Positions 1-9,785 of a DNA stretch of 64,000 nt are shown here, one piece after another (positions within the stretch are counted from its first letter, which is position 1; every line of letters begins with the position of its first letter). The position numbers and the translations under genes are program-made. Where the stretch lies: assembly GCF_009861525.1 (NCBI RefSeq), contig NZ_WVHL01000003.1:620001-684000 (forward strand), read 5' to 3'. The stretch is from Pseudomonas sp. LD120 (GTDB taxonomy: Bacteria; Pseudomonadota; Gammaproteobacteria; Pseudomonadales; Pseudomonadaceae). The notes below the pieces were generated by a model. It searched no databases and was not told the DNA's origin. It was given only the letters and a program-made list of their open reading frames with translations.

Positions 1-326
1 GCCAGCACTTCGTTGACGTTCATGTTGCTTTGGGTGCCACTGCCGGTTTGCCAGACCACCAGAGGGAACTGATCGTCATGTTCGCCGGCCAGTACTTCGT
101 CGGCGGCTTGCTCGATCAGTCGGGCGATGTCTGCGGGCACATCGCCATTGCGGTCGTTGACCCGGGCGGCAGCCTTCTTGATCAGTGCCAAGGCGTGCAG
201 CACCGACAGTGGCATGCGCTCGCTGCCAATGGCGAAATTGACCAGCGAACGTTGGGTCTGCGCACCCCAATAGGCATCTTCCGGGACTTCAACCTGACCC
301 AGGCTGTCGGTTTCGATTCGATTCAT
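1..326 (-). CDS. fumC: class II fumarate hydratase, N-terminal part (cut by window edge)
   Basis: Interconverts fumarate and malate in the TCA cycle, in the cytoplasm, as a homotetramer. Read on the minus strand, the protein starts [20 protein letters not shown] and continues through [13 protein letters not shown] and [15 protein letters not shown]. These are the N-terminal hallmarks of the iron-free class II (FumC) family, including the SGTQSNMN substrate-binding segment. About 108 residues of a protein that is normally about 460 lie in the window; the rest is off the left edge. The ATG ends at 326 and a GGAGG-type ribosome site lies just upstream at 336-340. The gene is divergent from the DUF2059 gene. 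Sure of family; class II rather than class I is clear from sequence. Confidence 0.95.
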   Translation of the reverse strand, partial: MNRIETDSLGQVEVPEDAYWGAQTQRSLVNFAIGSERMPLSVLHALALIKKAAARVNDRNGDVPADIARLIEQAADEVLAGEHDDQFPLVVWQTGSGTQSNMNVNEVL

Positions 327-518
327 CGTGGCAATCCTCCAAGTCTGACTGGCCAGTTTAGGCCGTGATCCGCGACTCGGGTTCCCTTGGGAGGCGTTAT
401 CTGTCCTTGGCCTGGGCAAAGTCCGGGGTGTCACGGACTGGGCTTGAGAGGCGTTGATTAATAGGCGCAGAATGAGCGCCCTTGGGGTTCTACCTCGCCT
501 GCTAGAAAAGGAAACTCG

Positions 519-1034
519 ATGACCCGTCTTCGCGCCATCTGTACCGCGGTTGTTCTGGTGTGTGCCAGCGGCCAGGTTCTTGCCGATACCGCCAGCCACA
601 ACGCCAGTGCCGAGGCCTTCCTGACCCTGGCCCACGCGGACAAGCTCGGTACCCCGGTGTACATGCAAGTCCAGCAAATGTTCGCCCAGCGCTTCGAGCA
701 AACCAAAGCGCCTGAGTCCAAACGTGCTTTGCTGGAAACCTACCAGGCCAAGGCCAATACCGCCCTGGACCAGGCTATTGGCTGGAAGAAGCTGAAACCG
801 GACATGGTCAAGCTCTACACCAGCAACTTCAGCGAATCCGAACTCAAGGAGCTGGTGGCGTTCTATCGCTCGCCACTGGGCAAGAAAGTCCTGGAAAAAA
901 TGCCTCAGTTGACTCAGCAGTCGGCGCAGATGACCCAGGCCAAGCTGGAAAGCGCAGTGCCGGTGGTGAACAAGCTGCTGGCCGACATGACGGCCGAGCT
1001 TGAGCCTAAAGCCGCGCCAGCAAAGAAAAAGTAA
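519..1034 (+). CDS. exported DUF2059 domain protein
   Basis: 171 residues. The first 22 form a Sec signal peptide (MTRLRAIC, then a hydrophobic run, then ASGQVLA before DTASHN), so the mature protein should be periplasmic. The body (about residues 60-150) is the helical DUF2059 domain, with the [22 protein letters not shown] stretch typical of the family. The tail is rich in Ala, Pro and Lys. Function is unknown for the family. It is followed 12 bp later by the bolA-like gene on the same strand, so the two are probably cotranscribed. The start has a GAAAAGGAAA purine-rich ribosome site a few bases upstream. Confidence 0.85.
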   Translation: MTRLRAICTAVVLVCASGQVLADTASHNASAEAFLTLAHADKLGTPVYMQVQQMFAQRFEQTKAPESKRALLETYQAKANTALDQAIGWKKLKPDMVKLYTSNFSESELKELVAFYRSPLGKKVLEKMPQLTQQSAQMTQAKLESAVPVVNKLLADMTAELEPKAAPAKKK

Positions 1035-1046
1035 GCGGAGCCCGTA

Positions 1047-1340
1047 ATGACCATGCAACAACGTATCGAGTCGGCGCTGGGAGCATTGCAGCCCGAGCAC
1101 CTGCAAGTGCTGGATGAAAGCCACATGCACAGCCGAGGCCTGGAAACCCATTTCAAGGCGGTATTGGTTAGCGAGCAGTTTGCCGGCCTTAACAGCGTCA
1201 AGCGTCACCAGAAGGTCTACGCCACCCTGGGTGAGCTGATGGGCCAGTTCCATGCGCTGGCGCTGCACACTTACACGCCCGAGGAATGGTCGAAGATCGG
1301 TGCGGCTCCGGCTTCGCCGACCTGCGCCGGTGGTCGATAG
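1047..1340 (+). CDS. BolA family protein
   Basis: 97 residues, within the usual BolA size. BolA proteins partner with monothiol glutaredoxins around a [2Fe-2S] cluster and influence cell shape and stress responses. The conserved pieces are visible: [19 protein letters not shown], then [19 protein letters not shown] with the invariant His, and the C-terminal [10 protein letters not shown]. The N-terminal [11 protein letters not shown] is the common BolA opening; a second in-frame ATG at 1053 could also be used. A GCGGAG ribosome site lies between the DUF2059 stop and this ATG. A hairpin with a run of nine T follows at 1429-1459. Which BolA/IbaG subtype it is was not resolved, so no symbol is given. 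Confidence 0.88.
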   Translation: MTMQQRIESALGALQPEHLQVLDESHMHSRGLETHFKAVLVSEQFAGLNSVKRHQKVYATLGELMGQFHALALHTYTPEEWSKIGAAPASPTCAGGR

Positions 1341-1428
1341 GCGCGGGTGCGTCTCGCCGCAAGTCTGAGGTCACTCAGGTGTGGCTTGCCGCTTGGAGCT
1401 TGAGGCGGCCTTTCTGATAGAATCCGCA

Positions 1429-1459
1429 ACGCGCCGCTTATGCCGGCGCGTTTTTTTTT
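1429..1459 (+). terminator. rho-independent terminator after the bolA-like gene
   Basis: Perfect stem ACGCGCCG / CGGCGCGT (1429-1436 and 1444-1451) with a 7-base loop, followed directly by T1451-T1459. It separates the DUF2059-bolA unit from trhO. A TAGAAT box sits just before it (about 1419-1424), so part of the hairpin may lie in a trhO leader instead. Confidence 0.8.
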
Positions 1460-1506
1460 GCATCCGGTTCACCCTTTACGAGGGTAGCCACCTGGAGAGA
1501 TTTCCC

Positions 1507-2448
1507 ATGACACAACCGATTGTCGTGGCGGCACTGTACAAGTTCGTCACCCTCGAAGATTACGTTAGCCTGCGCGAGCCCCTGCTGCAGGCCATGCTCG
1601 ACAATGGTATCAAGGGCACCCTGCTGATCGCCGAAGAAGGCATCAATGGCACGGTTTCCGGCAGCCGTGAAGGCATCGACGGGCTGCTGGCCTGGCTGAA
1701 GAACGATCCACGCATGGTGGATATCGATCACAAAGAGTCGTATTGCGACGAGCAGCCGTTCTACCGCACCAAGGTCAAGCTCAAGAAAGAGATCGTCACC
1801 CTGGGCGTGCCCGGCGTGGACCCCAACAAGAAGGTCGGGACCTACGTCGAACCTCAGGACTGGAACGCCCTGATCAGCGATCCGGAAGTGCTGCTGATCG
1901 ACACCCGTAACGACTACGAAGTGTCCATCGGCACCTTCGAAGGCGCCATCGACCCCAAGACCACTAGCTTCCGTGAGTTCCCGGACTACATCAAAGCCCA
2001 CTTCGACCCGAGCAAACACAAGAAAGTGGCGATGTTCTGCACCGGTGGCATCCGTTGCGAGAAGGCTTCGAGCTACATGCTTAGCGAGGGTTTCGACGAG
2101 GTGTTCCACCTCAAGGGCGGGATTCTCAAGTACCTCGAAGAGGTACCGCAGCAAGAGAGCAAGTGGCAGGGCGACTGCTTCGTGTTCGACAACCGGGTCA
2201 CCGTTCGCCACGACTTGAGCGAAGGCGACTACGATCAATGTCATGCCTGCCGGACTCCGGTGAGCGTCGAGGATCGGGCGTCCGAGCACTATGTGCCCGG
2301 CATCAGTTGCCCCCATTGCTGGGACAAGCTGAGCGAGAAGACCCGCCGCAGCGCCATCGACCGGCAGAAGCAGATCGAATTGGCCAAGGCGCGCAACCTG
2401 CCGCACCCGATCGGTTACAACTACAAGCAATCTTCTTCCGAGGCTTGA
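1507..2448 (+). CDS. trhO: tRNA uridine(34) hydroxylase TrhO (rhodanese-like, UPF0176)
   Basis: Oxygen-dependent hydroxylation of uridine 34 in certain tRNAs to 5-hydroxyuridine (established for E. coli YceA/TrhO). 313 residues from the ATG at 1507 ([19 protein letters not shown]). The open frame extends further upstream, but this start follows a GGAGAG ribosome site and matches the family's length. An N-terminal ferredoxin-like domain carries the [20 protein letters not shown] signature. A rhodanese domain follows with [20 protein letters not shown] and the catalytic Cys loop [13 protein letters not shown]. The C-terminal tail has Cys pairs (CHACRTP and CPHCW) that may bind metal. It is followed 3 bp later by the DsbA-family gene. 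Confidence 0.93.
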   Translation: MTQPIVVAALYKFVTLEDYVSLREPLLQAMLDNGIKGTLLIAEEGINGTVSGSREGIDGLLAWLKNDPRMVDIDHKESYCDEQPFYRTKVKLKKEIVTLGVPGVDPNKKVGTYVEPQDWNALISDPEVLLIDTRNDYEVSIGTFEGAIDPKTTSFREFPDYIKAHFDPSKHKKVAMFCTGGIRCEKASSYMLSEGFDEVFHLKGGILKYLEEVPQQESKWQGDCFVFDNRVTVRHDLSEGDYDQCHACRTPVSVEDRASEHYVPGISCPHCWDKLSEKTRRSAIDRQKQIELAKARNLPHPIGYNYKQSSSEA

Positions 2449-2451
2449 GCC

Positions 2452-3087
2452 ATGTCTGCCCGCCTGCTCTATGTGATGGACCCGATGTGTTCCTGGTGCT
2501 GGGGTTTTGCGCCCGTGGCCCAGGCCCTGGCAGAGCAGGCCCTGGCTGCCGGCGTCGAGCTGCATCTGGTGGTGGGCGGTTTGCGCACCGGTAGCGGCGC
2601 GGCGCTGGAGCCCAACACCCGGCGCTACATCCTTGAACACTGGCAGGCGGTGCAGCAGGCCACCGGCCAGCCGTTTACCTTCGAGGGCGCCTTGTCCGAT
2701 GGGTTTGTCTACGATACTGAGCCGGCCTGTCGCGCCATCGTTACTGCCCGGGGGCTGGCTCCAGACTGTGCCTGGAAACTGCTGGGGCTGATCCAGCGCG
2801 CCTTCTATGTCGAAGGCCGTGATGTCACCCTGGCCAGCGTGCTGGTGGAGTTGGCGGAACAGGCCGGAGTTCCGCGGATCGAGTTTGCCGAAGCCTTCGA
2901 CCGTACCGAGCAGCATGCGGCCACGGCAGCGGACTTCACTTGGGTCCAGGACCTGGGCATCGCTGGGTTCCCCACCTTGTTGGCCGAGCGTCATGGTCAG
3001 TTGGCGTTGCTGACTAACGGCTACCAGCCGCTCAGCGAGTTATCTCTGTTGCTGGGGCGTTGGTTGGAGCGTGCGACCTGTGCCTGA
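2452..3087 (+). CDS. DsbA family thioredoxin-fold protein
   Basis: 211 residues without a signal peptide, so probably cytoplasmic. MSARLLYVMDPMCSWCWGF places a CSWC redox motif at about residues 13-16, in the DsbA/FrnE-type thioredoxin fold. A helical insert follows, and near the C terminus the cis-proline loop reads GIAGFPTLL. The family is annotated as putative protein-disulfide isomerase; a glutathione-linked role is also possible. It starts 3 bp after the trhO stop and its own stop overlaps the start of the ABC exporter gene, so trhO, this gene and the exporter form one transcription unit. Confidence 0.85.
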   Translation: MSARLLYVMDPMCSWCWGFAPVAQALAEQALAAGVELHLVVGGLRTGSGAALEPNTRRYILEHWQAVQQATGQPFTFEGALSDGFVYDTEPACRAIVTARGLAPDCAWKLLGLIQRAFYVEGRDVTLASVLVELAEQAGVPRIEFAEAFDRTEQHAATAADFTWVQDLGIAGFPTLLAERHGQLALLTNGYQPLSELSLLLGRWLERATCA

Positions 3088-4900
3088 CCCGGTTGATTCG
3101 AGTACGCAGGGCAAATCTGTCGATCGCCTGAGCTGGGCGGAAATCCGCCGCCTGGCCCTTTATCACAAAAAGTCATTGTGGATTGCCAATGGCGTGGCCG
3201 TGCTGGCGACGTTGTGCAGTGTGCCGATTCCGTTGCTGCTGCCGTTGTTGGTGGATGAAGTGCTGCTGGGGCGTGGCGATGCGGCGCTGCTTGTGATGAA
3301 TCGGTTTTTGCCTGAGGGCTGGCACGCTGCTGCCGGTTATATCGGGCTGATGCTGCTGGTGACGTTTATCCTTCGCTGCTCGGCGCTGGTGTTCAACGTG
3401 GTCCAGGCACGGTTGTTCGCAGGCTTGGCCAAGGACATCGTCTACCGTATCCGTGTGCGCCTGATCGAGCGGCTCAAGCGTATCTCCCTGGGCGAATACG
3501 AAAGCCTGGGGGGCGGCACGGTCACCACTCACCTGGTCACCGACCTGGACACCATAGACAAGTTCGTCGGTGAAACCTTGAGCCGCTTTCTGGTGGCGAT
3601 GCTGACCCTGGTGGGCACGGCCGGCATCCTGATGTGGATGCACTGGAAGCTGGCGTTGCTGATCCTGCTGTTCAATCCCCTGGTGATCTTTGCCACGGTG
3701 CAGTTGGGCAAGCGGGTCAAACACCTGAAGAAGCTGGAGAATGACAGTACTTCGCGCTTCACCCAGGCGCTGACCGAAACGCTGGAGGCCATTCAGGAAG
3801 TTCGTGCCGGCAATCGTCAGGGTTACTTTCTTGGCCGCCTGGGCAGGCGTGCCGAGGAGGTGCGGGATTACGCGGTGGCCTCACAGTGGAAAAGCGACGC
3901 TTCGGGGCGCGCCAGCGGCTTACTGTTTCAGTTCGGTATCGATATCTTCCGTGCGGCGGCGATGCTCACCGTGCTGTTTTCCGACCTGTCCATCGGCCAG
4001 ATGCTGGCGGTATTCAGTTACCTGTGGTTCATGATCGGGCCGGTGGAGCAGTTGCTGAATCTGCAATACGCCTATTACGCCGCTGGCGGGGCGCTGACCC
4101 GGATCAACGAACTGCTGGCCCGTGCCGACGAGCCGCAGTATGTCGGTGGCGTGGATCCCTTCCTGGGGCGAGAGACCGTTGGCATCGAGGTCCGCGGTCT
4201 GAGCTTCGGTTATGGCGATGAACGGGTGCTGGACAACCTGAACCTGTCCATCGCCCCTGGCGAGAAGGTGGCCATTGTCGGTGCCAGCGGCGGTGGCAAA
4301 AGCACCCTGGTACAGCTGCTGCTGGGGCTGTATACGCCGCAGACCGGGACTGTCCGTTTTGGCGGGGCGACCCAGCAGGAGATCGGCCTGGAGACGGTGC
4401 GCGAGAATGTCGCGGTGGTGCTGCAGCACCCGGCACTGTTCAACGATACGATTCGCGCGAACCTGACCATGGGCCGTGAACGCAGTGACAGTGTCTGCTG
4501 GCAGGCCCTGGAGATCGCTCAACTGGATGTCACCGTCAGGGCCTTGCCGCAAGGCTTGGATACGGTGGTGGGGCGGTCTGGCGTGCGTTTGTCTGGTGGC
4601 CAGCGCCAACGCTTGGCGATTGCACGCATGGTCTTGGCCGAACCCAAGGTGGTGATTCTTGATGAAGCCACCTCTGCCCTGGATGCCGCCACCGAATACA
4701 ACTTGCATCAAGCGTTGGCGCGCTTTCTGCGCGGGCGGACTACGCTGATCATTGCCCATCGCCTGTCAGCAGTAAAACAGGCAGATCGGGTTTTGGTGTT
4801 TGATGGCGGGCAGATTGCCGAAGATGGCGACCATCAGCAGTTGATTGCTGATGGCGGCCTTTACGCCAAGCTTTACGGGCATTTGCAGCAGGTTAGATAG
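3080..4900 (+). CDS. ABC exporter, fused permease and ATPase (MsbA/MdlB type)
   Basis: About 606 residues. The first 310 or so hold six membrane helices of the type I exporter fold. The nucleotide-binding domain has Walker A (GASGGGKST, near residue 400), the signature LSGGQRQRLAIARM (about 505), Walker B VVILDEATSALD and the H-loop IIAHRLSAV, so it should be a functional half-transporter that dimerises. The substrate cannot be read from sequence; lipid, peptide and drug exporters share this layout. I chose the GTG at 3080 because a GGAG lies 10 bases upstream; the GTG at 3071 has almost no spacing. The gene overlaps the DsbA-family gene by 8 bp. Confidence 0.85.
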   Translation: MPDPVDSSTQGKSVDRLSWAEIRRLALYHKKSLWIANGVAVLATLCSVPIPLLLPLLVDEVLLGRGDAALLVMNRFLPEGWHAAAGYIGLMLLVTFILRCSALVFNVVQARLFAGLAKDIVYRIRVRLIERLKRISLGEYESLGGGTVTTHLVTDLDTIDKFVGETLSRFLVAMLTLVGTAGILMWMHWKLALLILLFNPLVIFATVQLGKRVKHLKKLENDSTSRFTQALTETLEAIQEVRAGNRQGYFLGRLGRRAEEVRDYAVASQWKSDASGRASGLLFQFGIDIFRAAAMLTVLFSDLSIGQMLAVFSYLWFMIGPVEQLLNLQYAYYAAGGALTRINELLARADEPQYVGGVDPFLGRETVGIEVRGLSFGYGDERVLDNLNLSIAPGEKVAIVGASGGGKSTLVQLLLGLYTPQTGTVRFGGATQQEIGLETVRENVAVVLQHPALFNDTIRANLTMGRERSDSVCWQALEIAQLDVTVRALPQGLDTVVGRSGVRLSGGQRQRLAIARMVLAEPKVVILDEATSALDAATEYNLHQALARFLRGRTTLIIAHRLSAVKQADRVLVFDGGQIAEDGDHQQLIADGGLYAKLYGHLQQVR

Positions 4901-5108
4901 CCTTGAGTTTTCTCCTGCTTTCTGTGCTTAGTACTTGAATTTCCTGGTGGAATAACCGATTTGGCTTCAGAAAGTGGTCGTTTCCTCCAGCAGGGTTGAG
5001 GCCGCCCGGTACTCACCTTGCGCCGAGTTTTTGGAAATTGGCCTAATCTGTGCTGTCTGAGGCGGGAATACTGGGTGTTCATTTGGCAGTGCGCAAGCAA
5101 GGACCCTC

Positions 5109-7568
5109 ATGAAGCAAAAGCGGACTTTCGCAACGCCGCGGTTGTTGGGCATCGTCTGGCCCTTTATCGCTGTGGTGTTATTTCAAGCGCTATTGGGCGG
5201 CCTCAGTCTGTATGTCTTGTCGGCAGTGCGCGGCTATGTTGCCGGTGAAAGCCTGTGGTCCAAGGGCCAGAAAGACGCCATTTATTACCTCAACTTGTAT
5301 GCCGACAGTCGAGATGAAAGCGCTTTTCTCAAATACCAGAATGCGATTGCCGTTCCTCAGGGCGGGCATGAGCTGCGGGTGGCTCTGGATCATCAGCCGC
5401 CGGATCTTGAAGCGGCGCGCCTGGGGATTCTCAAGGGTGGCAATCATCCCGATGACGTTCCCAGCCTGATCTGGCTGTACCTCAACTTTCGACATTTCAG
5501 CTATCTGGAAAAAGCCATCGACCTTTGGACTGTGGGCGATGGTTATCTGCTGAAGTTGGACGCCGTTGCCCAGGAGATGCATCGGGGAATCGTCAGCAAC
5601 AGCGCCAGCGGAGCCGACATGCGGCACTGGAAGCAGCAGATTTTTGCCATTAACGATGAAGTCACTCCCGCGGCCAAGGCCTTCAGCGATGCCTTGGGCG
5701 AAGGGTCGCGGGTCATCCTGCGATTACTCCTGGTGACCAATCTGGCCACGGCCCTGGTCCTGATCGTCCTGGCATTGCTGCGCACCCACAAGTTGCTGGC
5801 TCAGCGTCATGCCTTTGCCGATGCCTTGCAGTTGGAGAAGGAGCGCGCACAGATCACCTTGCAGTCCATCGGCGACGGGGTGATCACCACTGACGTTGAA
5901 GGTGCGATTGCCTACATGAATCCGGCGGCGGAAGAGTTGACCCGCTGGAAGGCCGAGCAGGCTGTGGGGTTGCCGCTGGCGGCGTTGTTCAATCTGCTGG
6001 ATGAAAATGCTCAGGCCGATGGTTTCACCCTGATTGAGCACATCCTCAGTGGCGAACTCAGTGGTGGCAGCGAGCACTCCAAGCTGATCCAGCGGCTTGA
6101 TGGCAGCACGGTGTCGGTAACTCTGGTCGGCGCGCCGATCCGCAATACCGGCAAGGTCAGTGGCACGGTGCTGGTGCTGCATGACATGACCCAGGAACGG
6201 CAATACATTGCCAATCTTTCTTGGCAGGCGACTCACGATGCCTTGACCGGGTTGGCCAATCGTCGGGAATTCGAGTTCCGTCTGGAGCAAGCCCTGCATG
6301 GCCTGGTTCGTCATCCAGCCAGGCACGCCTTGATGTTCCTGGACCTGGACCAGTTCAAACTGGTCAACGATACCTGTGGCCATGCCGCCGGCGACGAACT
6401 GCTGCGGCATATCTGCGCGCTGCTGCAATCGGGTCTGCGAGAGGGCGATACTCTGGCCCGGCTGGGAGGGGACGAGTTCGGCATTCTATTGGAGAACTGC
6501 TCCCTGGAGGCCGCCGAGAAGATTGCCGAGGGCCTGCGCCAGACGGTGCAGAACCTGCACTTTGTGTGGAAGGGCCGGCCCTTCGTGACCACCGTCAGTA
6601 TTGGTCTGGTGCATATCGCCCAGACTCCGACCACTCTTGAGGCCTCGCTGCGGGCAGCGGATATGGCCTGCTACATGGCCAAGGAGAAAGGCCGCAACCG
6701 GGTTCAGGTCTATCATGCCGACGATTCTGAGTTGTCCTTGCGATTTGGCGAGATGGCCTGGGTTCAGCGCCTGCATATGGCACTCGAAGAAAACCGCTTT
6801 TGCCTCTATGCCCAGGAGATCACGGCCCTGGGACGTGTCGAGCACGATGGCGGGCATATCGAGATCCTACTGCGTCTGCATGATGAGGCCGGGAGGATGA
6901 TCTTGCCGGACAGTTTCATTCCAGCGGCAGAGCGCTACGGTCTGATGACCTCGCTGGATCGCTGGGTGGTACAGAACGTGTTCAAAATCATCTCCCAGTG
7001 CATGCAAGAGCGGCAGGAAAGGCCGATGGCGATGTGCGCGATCAATCTTTCGGGGATCACCATCGGTGACGATGAGTTCCTCGACTTCCTGCGCGAGCAA
7101 TTTGTCGTCTATGGCGTGCCGCCGAATATGATCTGTTTTGAAATTACCGAAACCAGTGCGATTGCTAATTTGGGCAGTGCAATACGTTTTATAAATGAAC
7201 TCAAAAGCTTAGGTTGTCATTTCTCTCTGGATGATTTTTGCGCGGGAATGTCGTCGTTCGCTTATCTCAAACATTTGCCTGTAGACTTCCTCAAGATCGA
7301 TGGAAGTTTTGTAAAGGATATGCTGGACGACCCGATTAACCGGGCCATGGTCGAGGTGATCAATCACATCGGGCATGTCATGGGTAAGCGCACGATTGCC
7401 GAGTTTGTTGAAACGCCGCAGATTGAGCAGGCCTTGCTTGAAATCGGTGTGGATTATGCTCAAGGCTACATTATTGAACGCCCGCAATTGTTCACCTGTG
7501 ACAGCTTGCTGTGTCGGCCTGTGCGACCACAGCCTCTGTTATTCAAGGCGCCCGGCACGTTCCGTTGA
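5109..7568 (+). CDS. membrane PAS-GGDEF-EAL protein (cyclic di-GMP synthesis/breakdown)
   Basis: 819 residues. Membrane helices near residues 10-40 and 200-225 flank a periplasmic sensor region. A PAS domain follows (ITTDVEGAIAYMNPAAEELTRW), then GGDEF and EAL domains. The cyclase motif is intact (RLGGDEFGILLENC, near residue 452). The EAL signature reads EILLRLHDE, i.e. E-I-L. The other catalytic residues of the phosphodiesterase are present: the Asn of INLSG, EITETSA, DDFCAG, LKIDGSFVKD and the Glu of IAEFVET. So both activities look possible; which dominates cannot be told. The ATG at 5109 lies about 200 bp after the exporter gene and probably has its own promoter. Confidence 0.9.
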   Translation: MKQKRTFATPRLLGIVWPFIAVVLFQALLGGLSLYVLSAVRGYVAGESLWSKGQKDAIYYLNLYADSRDESAFLKYQNAIAVPQGGHELRVALDHQPPDLEAARLGILKGGNHPDDVPSLIWLYLNFRHFSYLEKAIDLWTVGDGYLLKLDAVAQEMHRGIVSNSASGADMRHWKQQIFAINDEVTPAAKAFSDALGEGSRVILRLLLVTNLATALVLIVLALLRTHKLLAQRHAFADALQLEKERAQITLQSIGDGVITTDVEGAIAYMNPAAEELTRWKAEQAVGLPLAALFNLLDENAQADGFTLIEHILSGELSGGSEHSKLIQRLDGSTVSVTLVGAPIRNTGKVSGTVLVLHDMTQERQYIANLSWQATHDALTGLANRREFEFRLEQALHGLVRHPARHALMFLDLDQFKLVNDTCGHAAGDELLRHICALLQSGLREGDTLARLGGDEFGILLENCSLEAAEKIAEGLRQTVQNLHFVWKGRPFVTTVSIGLVHIAQTPTTLEASLRAADMACYMAKEKGRNRVQVYHADDSELSLRFGEMAWVQRLHMALEENRFCLYAQEITALGRVEHDGGHIEILLRLHDEAGRMILPDSFIPAAERYGLMTSLDRWVVQNVFKIISQCMQERQERPMAMCAINLSGITIGDDEFLDFLREQFVVYGVPPNMICFEITETSAIANLGSAIRFINELKSLGCHFSLDDFCAGMSSFAYLKHLPVDFLKIDGSFVKDMLDDPINRAMVEVINHIGHVMGKRTIAEFVETPQIEQALLEIGVDYAQGYIIERPQLFTCDSLLCRPVRPQPLLFKAPGTFR

Positions 7569-7611
7569 AACCTCTTTGGATCCGCACATCACAATCAAAA
7601 GGAGCCCGACA

Positions 7612-8397
7612 GTGATCGACACATTCAGCCGAACCGGCCCGCTCATGGAAGCTGCCAGTTACCCCGCCTGGACCCAGCAACTGATCCAGGACTGCAGCGA
7701 GAGCAAGCGCCGCGTGGTGGAGCATGAGCTTTACCAGCGCATGCGTGATAACAAACTCAGCGCCAAAGTCATGCGCCAGTACCTGATCGGCGGCTGGCCA
7801 GTGGTCGAGCAATTTGCCCTGTATATGGCGCAGAACCTGACCAAAACTCGTTTTGCCCGCCATCCTGGTGAAGACATGGCGCGCCGTTGGTTGATGCGCA
7901 ACATTCGGGTTGAGCTCAATCATGCCGACTACTGGGTGCATTGGAGTCGGGCCCATGGCGTGACTCTGGAAGACCTGCAGGCTCAGCGTGTGCCACCTGA
8001 GCTACACGCGTTGAGTCATTGGTGCTGGCACACCAGTTCGGCCGACTCACTGATAGTAGCCATTGCCGCGACCAACTACGCCATTGAAGGGGCGACAGGG
8101 GAATGGTCGGCATTGGTCTGTTCCAGTGGCATCTATGCCGCAGCATTTCCAGAGGAAGATCGTAAGCGCGCGATGAAGTGGTTGAAGATGCATGCGCAGT
8201 ACGATGACGCGCACCCTTGGGAGGCGCTGGAAATCATCGTTACCTTGGCGGGACTCAATCCGAGCAAGGCCTTGCAGGCGCAGCTGCGCGAAGCCATTTG
8301 TAAGAGCTATGACTATATGTACCTGTTCCTGGAGCGTTGCATGCAGCTGGAAAAGACCACTGTAACTCGCGAACGTCTGGCGCTGGCGGAAGGGTAG
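7612..8397 (+). CDS. TenA/PqqC-like (heme-oxygenase-like fold) protein
   Basis: 261 residues from a GTG at 7612, preceded by AAAAGGAGCCCGACA, a good ribosome site. The open frame runs further upstream, but that part overlaps the GGDEF/EAL gene. The all-helical sequence with QYLIGGWPVVEQFALYMAQNL, MRNIRVELNHADYWVHW and NYAIEGATGEWSALV matches the TenA/PqqC superfamily annotated as iron-containing redox enzymes. Conserved Glu and His residues in ELNHADYW and DDAHPWEALE could bind metal, but this is inference. Possible roles include an oxidase or a thiaminase-like reaction; no partner genes nearby settle it. It converges on the GGDEF gene at 8490. Confidence 0.75.
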   Translation: MIDTFSRTGPLMEAASYPAWTQQLIQDCSESKRRVVEHELYQRMRDNKLSAKVMRQYLIGGWPVVEQFALYMAQNLTKTRFARHPGEDMARRWLMRNIRVELNHADYWVHWSRAHGVTLEDLQAQRVPPELHALSHWCWHTSSADSLIVAIAATNYAIEGATGEWSALVCSSGIYAAAFPEEDRKRAMKWLKMHAQYDDAHPWEALEIIVTLAGLNPSKALQAQLREAICKSYDYMYLFLERCMQLEKTTVTRERLALAEG

Positions 8398-8489
8398 AGC
8401 GGATTTACGCTCAGCTCGATTACCATGGGCGATTGGCGCTTGTGGTGATTGAGCTGTTCGTGATTGATGTACTGGGCGAGGCAGGTTGC

Positions 8490-9416
8490 TTAGCCCGCCA
8501 TTGCCAGGCGATTGCGACCTTCACGTTTGGCCACGTATAACGCGCTATCGGCGCGACGCAATAAACTTTCCGCTGACTCTCCAGGCAACAACGTCGAGCA
8601 TCCCAGGCTCACGGTCAGTTCGATTTGAATGCCATCTGCCCAGTATTCCTGGGTTTGCGCAGCATGCCGCAAGCGCTCCCCAACCATTGCGGCAGCCTCG
8701 CGTCCGGTGTTGGAAAGCAGGATCAAAAACTCTTCCCCGCCAAAACGAAACACCATGTCCACATTGCGCAACTGCTTTTTGATCGAGGCGGCGACCGCCT
8801 TGAGCACTTCGTCACCGGTGCTGTGGCCGTAACTGTCGTTGATGCGTTTGAAATGATCGATATCCAGCATCAAGAGTGACAGCGGAAGTAGGTGGCGACG
8901 CGCCATTTCGATTTCTCGCAGCAGCGTCTGGTCCATGGCGATGCGGTTGCCAGTATCCGTCAGTGGGTCCCGCAGTGCGCTACGGGTGGCCGCGCGGTAC
9001 AAGAGGGCGTTGCGCATCGGGTACAGCAAGGTGGACAGCAGCGACTCCAAGTAATTCTGCTCGGCTTCGCTGAAGCGGTGCCTGCGGCGGAAAGTCAGCT
9101 CGCCCATCGGCTCGCCTTCATGGCTCAGGCTGTAGCTGATGGAATGATGTCCGCGCAGGCCAAACTCCAAGCGCAGATCGCTGGGCGTGTACTGGTAATG
9201 CAAGGCGTCGAGGGGGACCAGGCGCTGGACTTCGCGAAAGAACAAACCAAGGATGCGTTGCGGTTCAAGGCTGGTTTGCAGCAGCAATCCCAGTTGCTGG
9301 CGCAATTGTCCGAGGCTGACAGGCTGCTTGATCGGCGGTGTCTGTTGGCCAAAGCCCAGGCGTTGCAATTTGGCACTATCGAATTCAATTGCGTTGGTCT
9401 GGGTCGGTGTTTTCAT
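8490..9416 (-). CDS. soluble diguanylate cyclase (GGDEF domain)
   Basis: 308 residues. The C-terminal half is a GGDEF domain with the active-site loop FRFGGEEFLILLSN and the typical LSLLMLDIDHFKRINDSYGHSTGDEVLKAV and RADSALYVAKREGRNR segments, so it should make cyclic di-GMP. An RxxD inhibitory site is not obvious at the usual place. The N-terminal half (about residues 30-140) looks like a GAF-type sensor, with no membrane helices. It is transcribed toward the TenA-like gene. The GGDEF/EAL enzyme lies 1 kb away, so two cyclic di-GMP enzymes flank the TenA-like gene. Confidence 0.87.
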   Translation of the reverse strand: MKTPTQTNAIEFDSAKLQRLGFGQQTPPIKQPVSLGQLRQQLGLLLQTSLEPQRILGLFFREVQRLVPLDALHYQYTPSDLRLEFGLRGHHSISYSLSHEGEPMGELTFRRRHRFSEAEQNYLESLLSTLLYPMRNALLYRAATRSALRDPLTDTGNRIAMDQTLLREIEMARRHLLPLSLLMLDIDHFKRINDSYGHSTGDEVLKAVAASIKKQLRNVDMVFRFGGEEFLILLSNTGREAAAMVGERLRHAAQTQEYWADGIQIELTVSLGCSTLLPGESAESLLRRADSALYVAKREGRNRLAMAG

Positions 9417-9785
9417 CTGAGCTCAAGCCCCCTGAGTACTGTGTACGGTGTTGCTGGCTGGGCGAGAGCGGCTCAGAGCGGCGCGTCATACTGTTCCATC
9501 AGTCCCGTAGGACAATCGCGCTCATTTTATGCCGCTTCGCTTCTGGCTACAAAGCCCCCTGCGAAAGCCGTTTTCCACTGCGCCAATACGCTGTGGGTTG
9601 CATGTTCTTTGAGCGAAACTCATGCCATTCGGTTCACCTGAATAAAACTTGTATGAATTCAATTGGTTGGATCGCTACAGGCAGCGCTGGTCGTGCAGTG
9701 TGACGGTTGTTTGGCTTGAAAGTCGCAGCAGTCGGGTTTTGCCGAGGCGTCGCGACGGTATTCCGTCACGACGAACGGAGGGGGG
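9417..9785. other. 369-bp gene-free stretch between the GGDEF gene and yciK
   Basis: Presumably holds the promoter of the GGDEF gene (reading left) and the end of the yciK unit. Near yciK, 9749-9758 (GTCGCGACGG) and 9763-9772 (CCGTCACGAC) form a 10-bp stem with one mismatch and a TATT loop. No T run follows on either strand, so I do not call it a proven terminator. Short open frames here show no family likeness. Confidence 0.5.
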
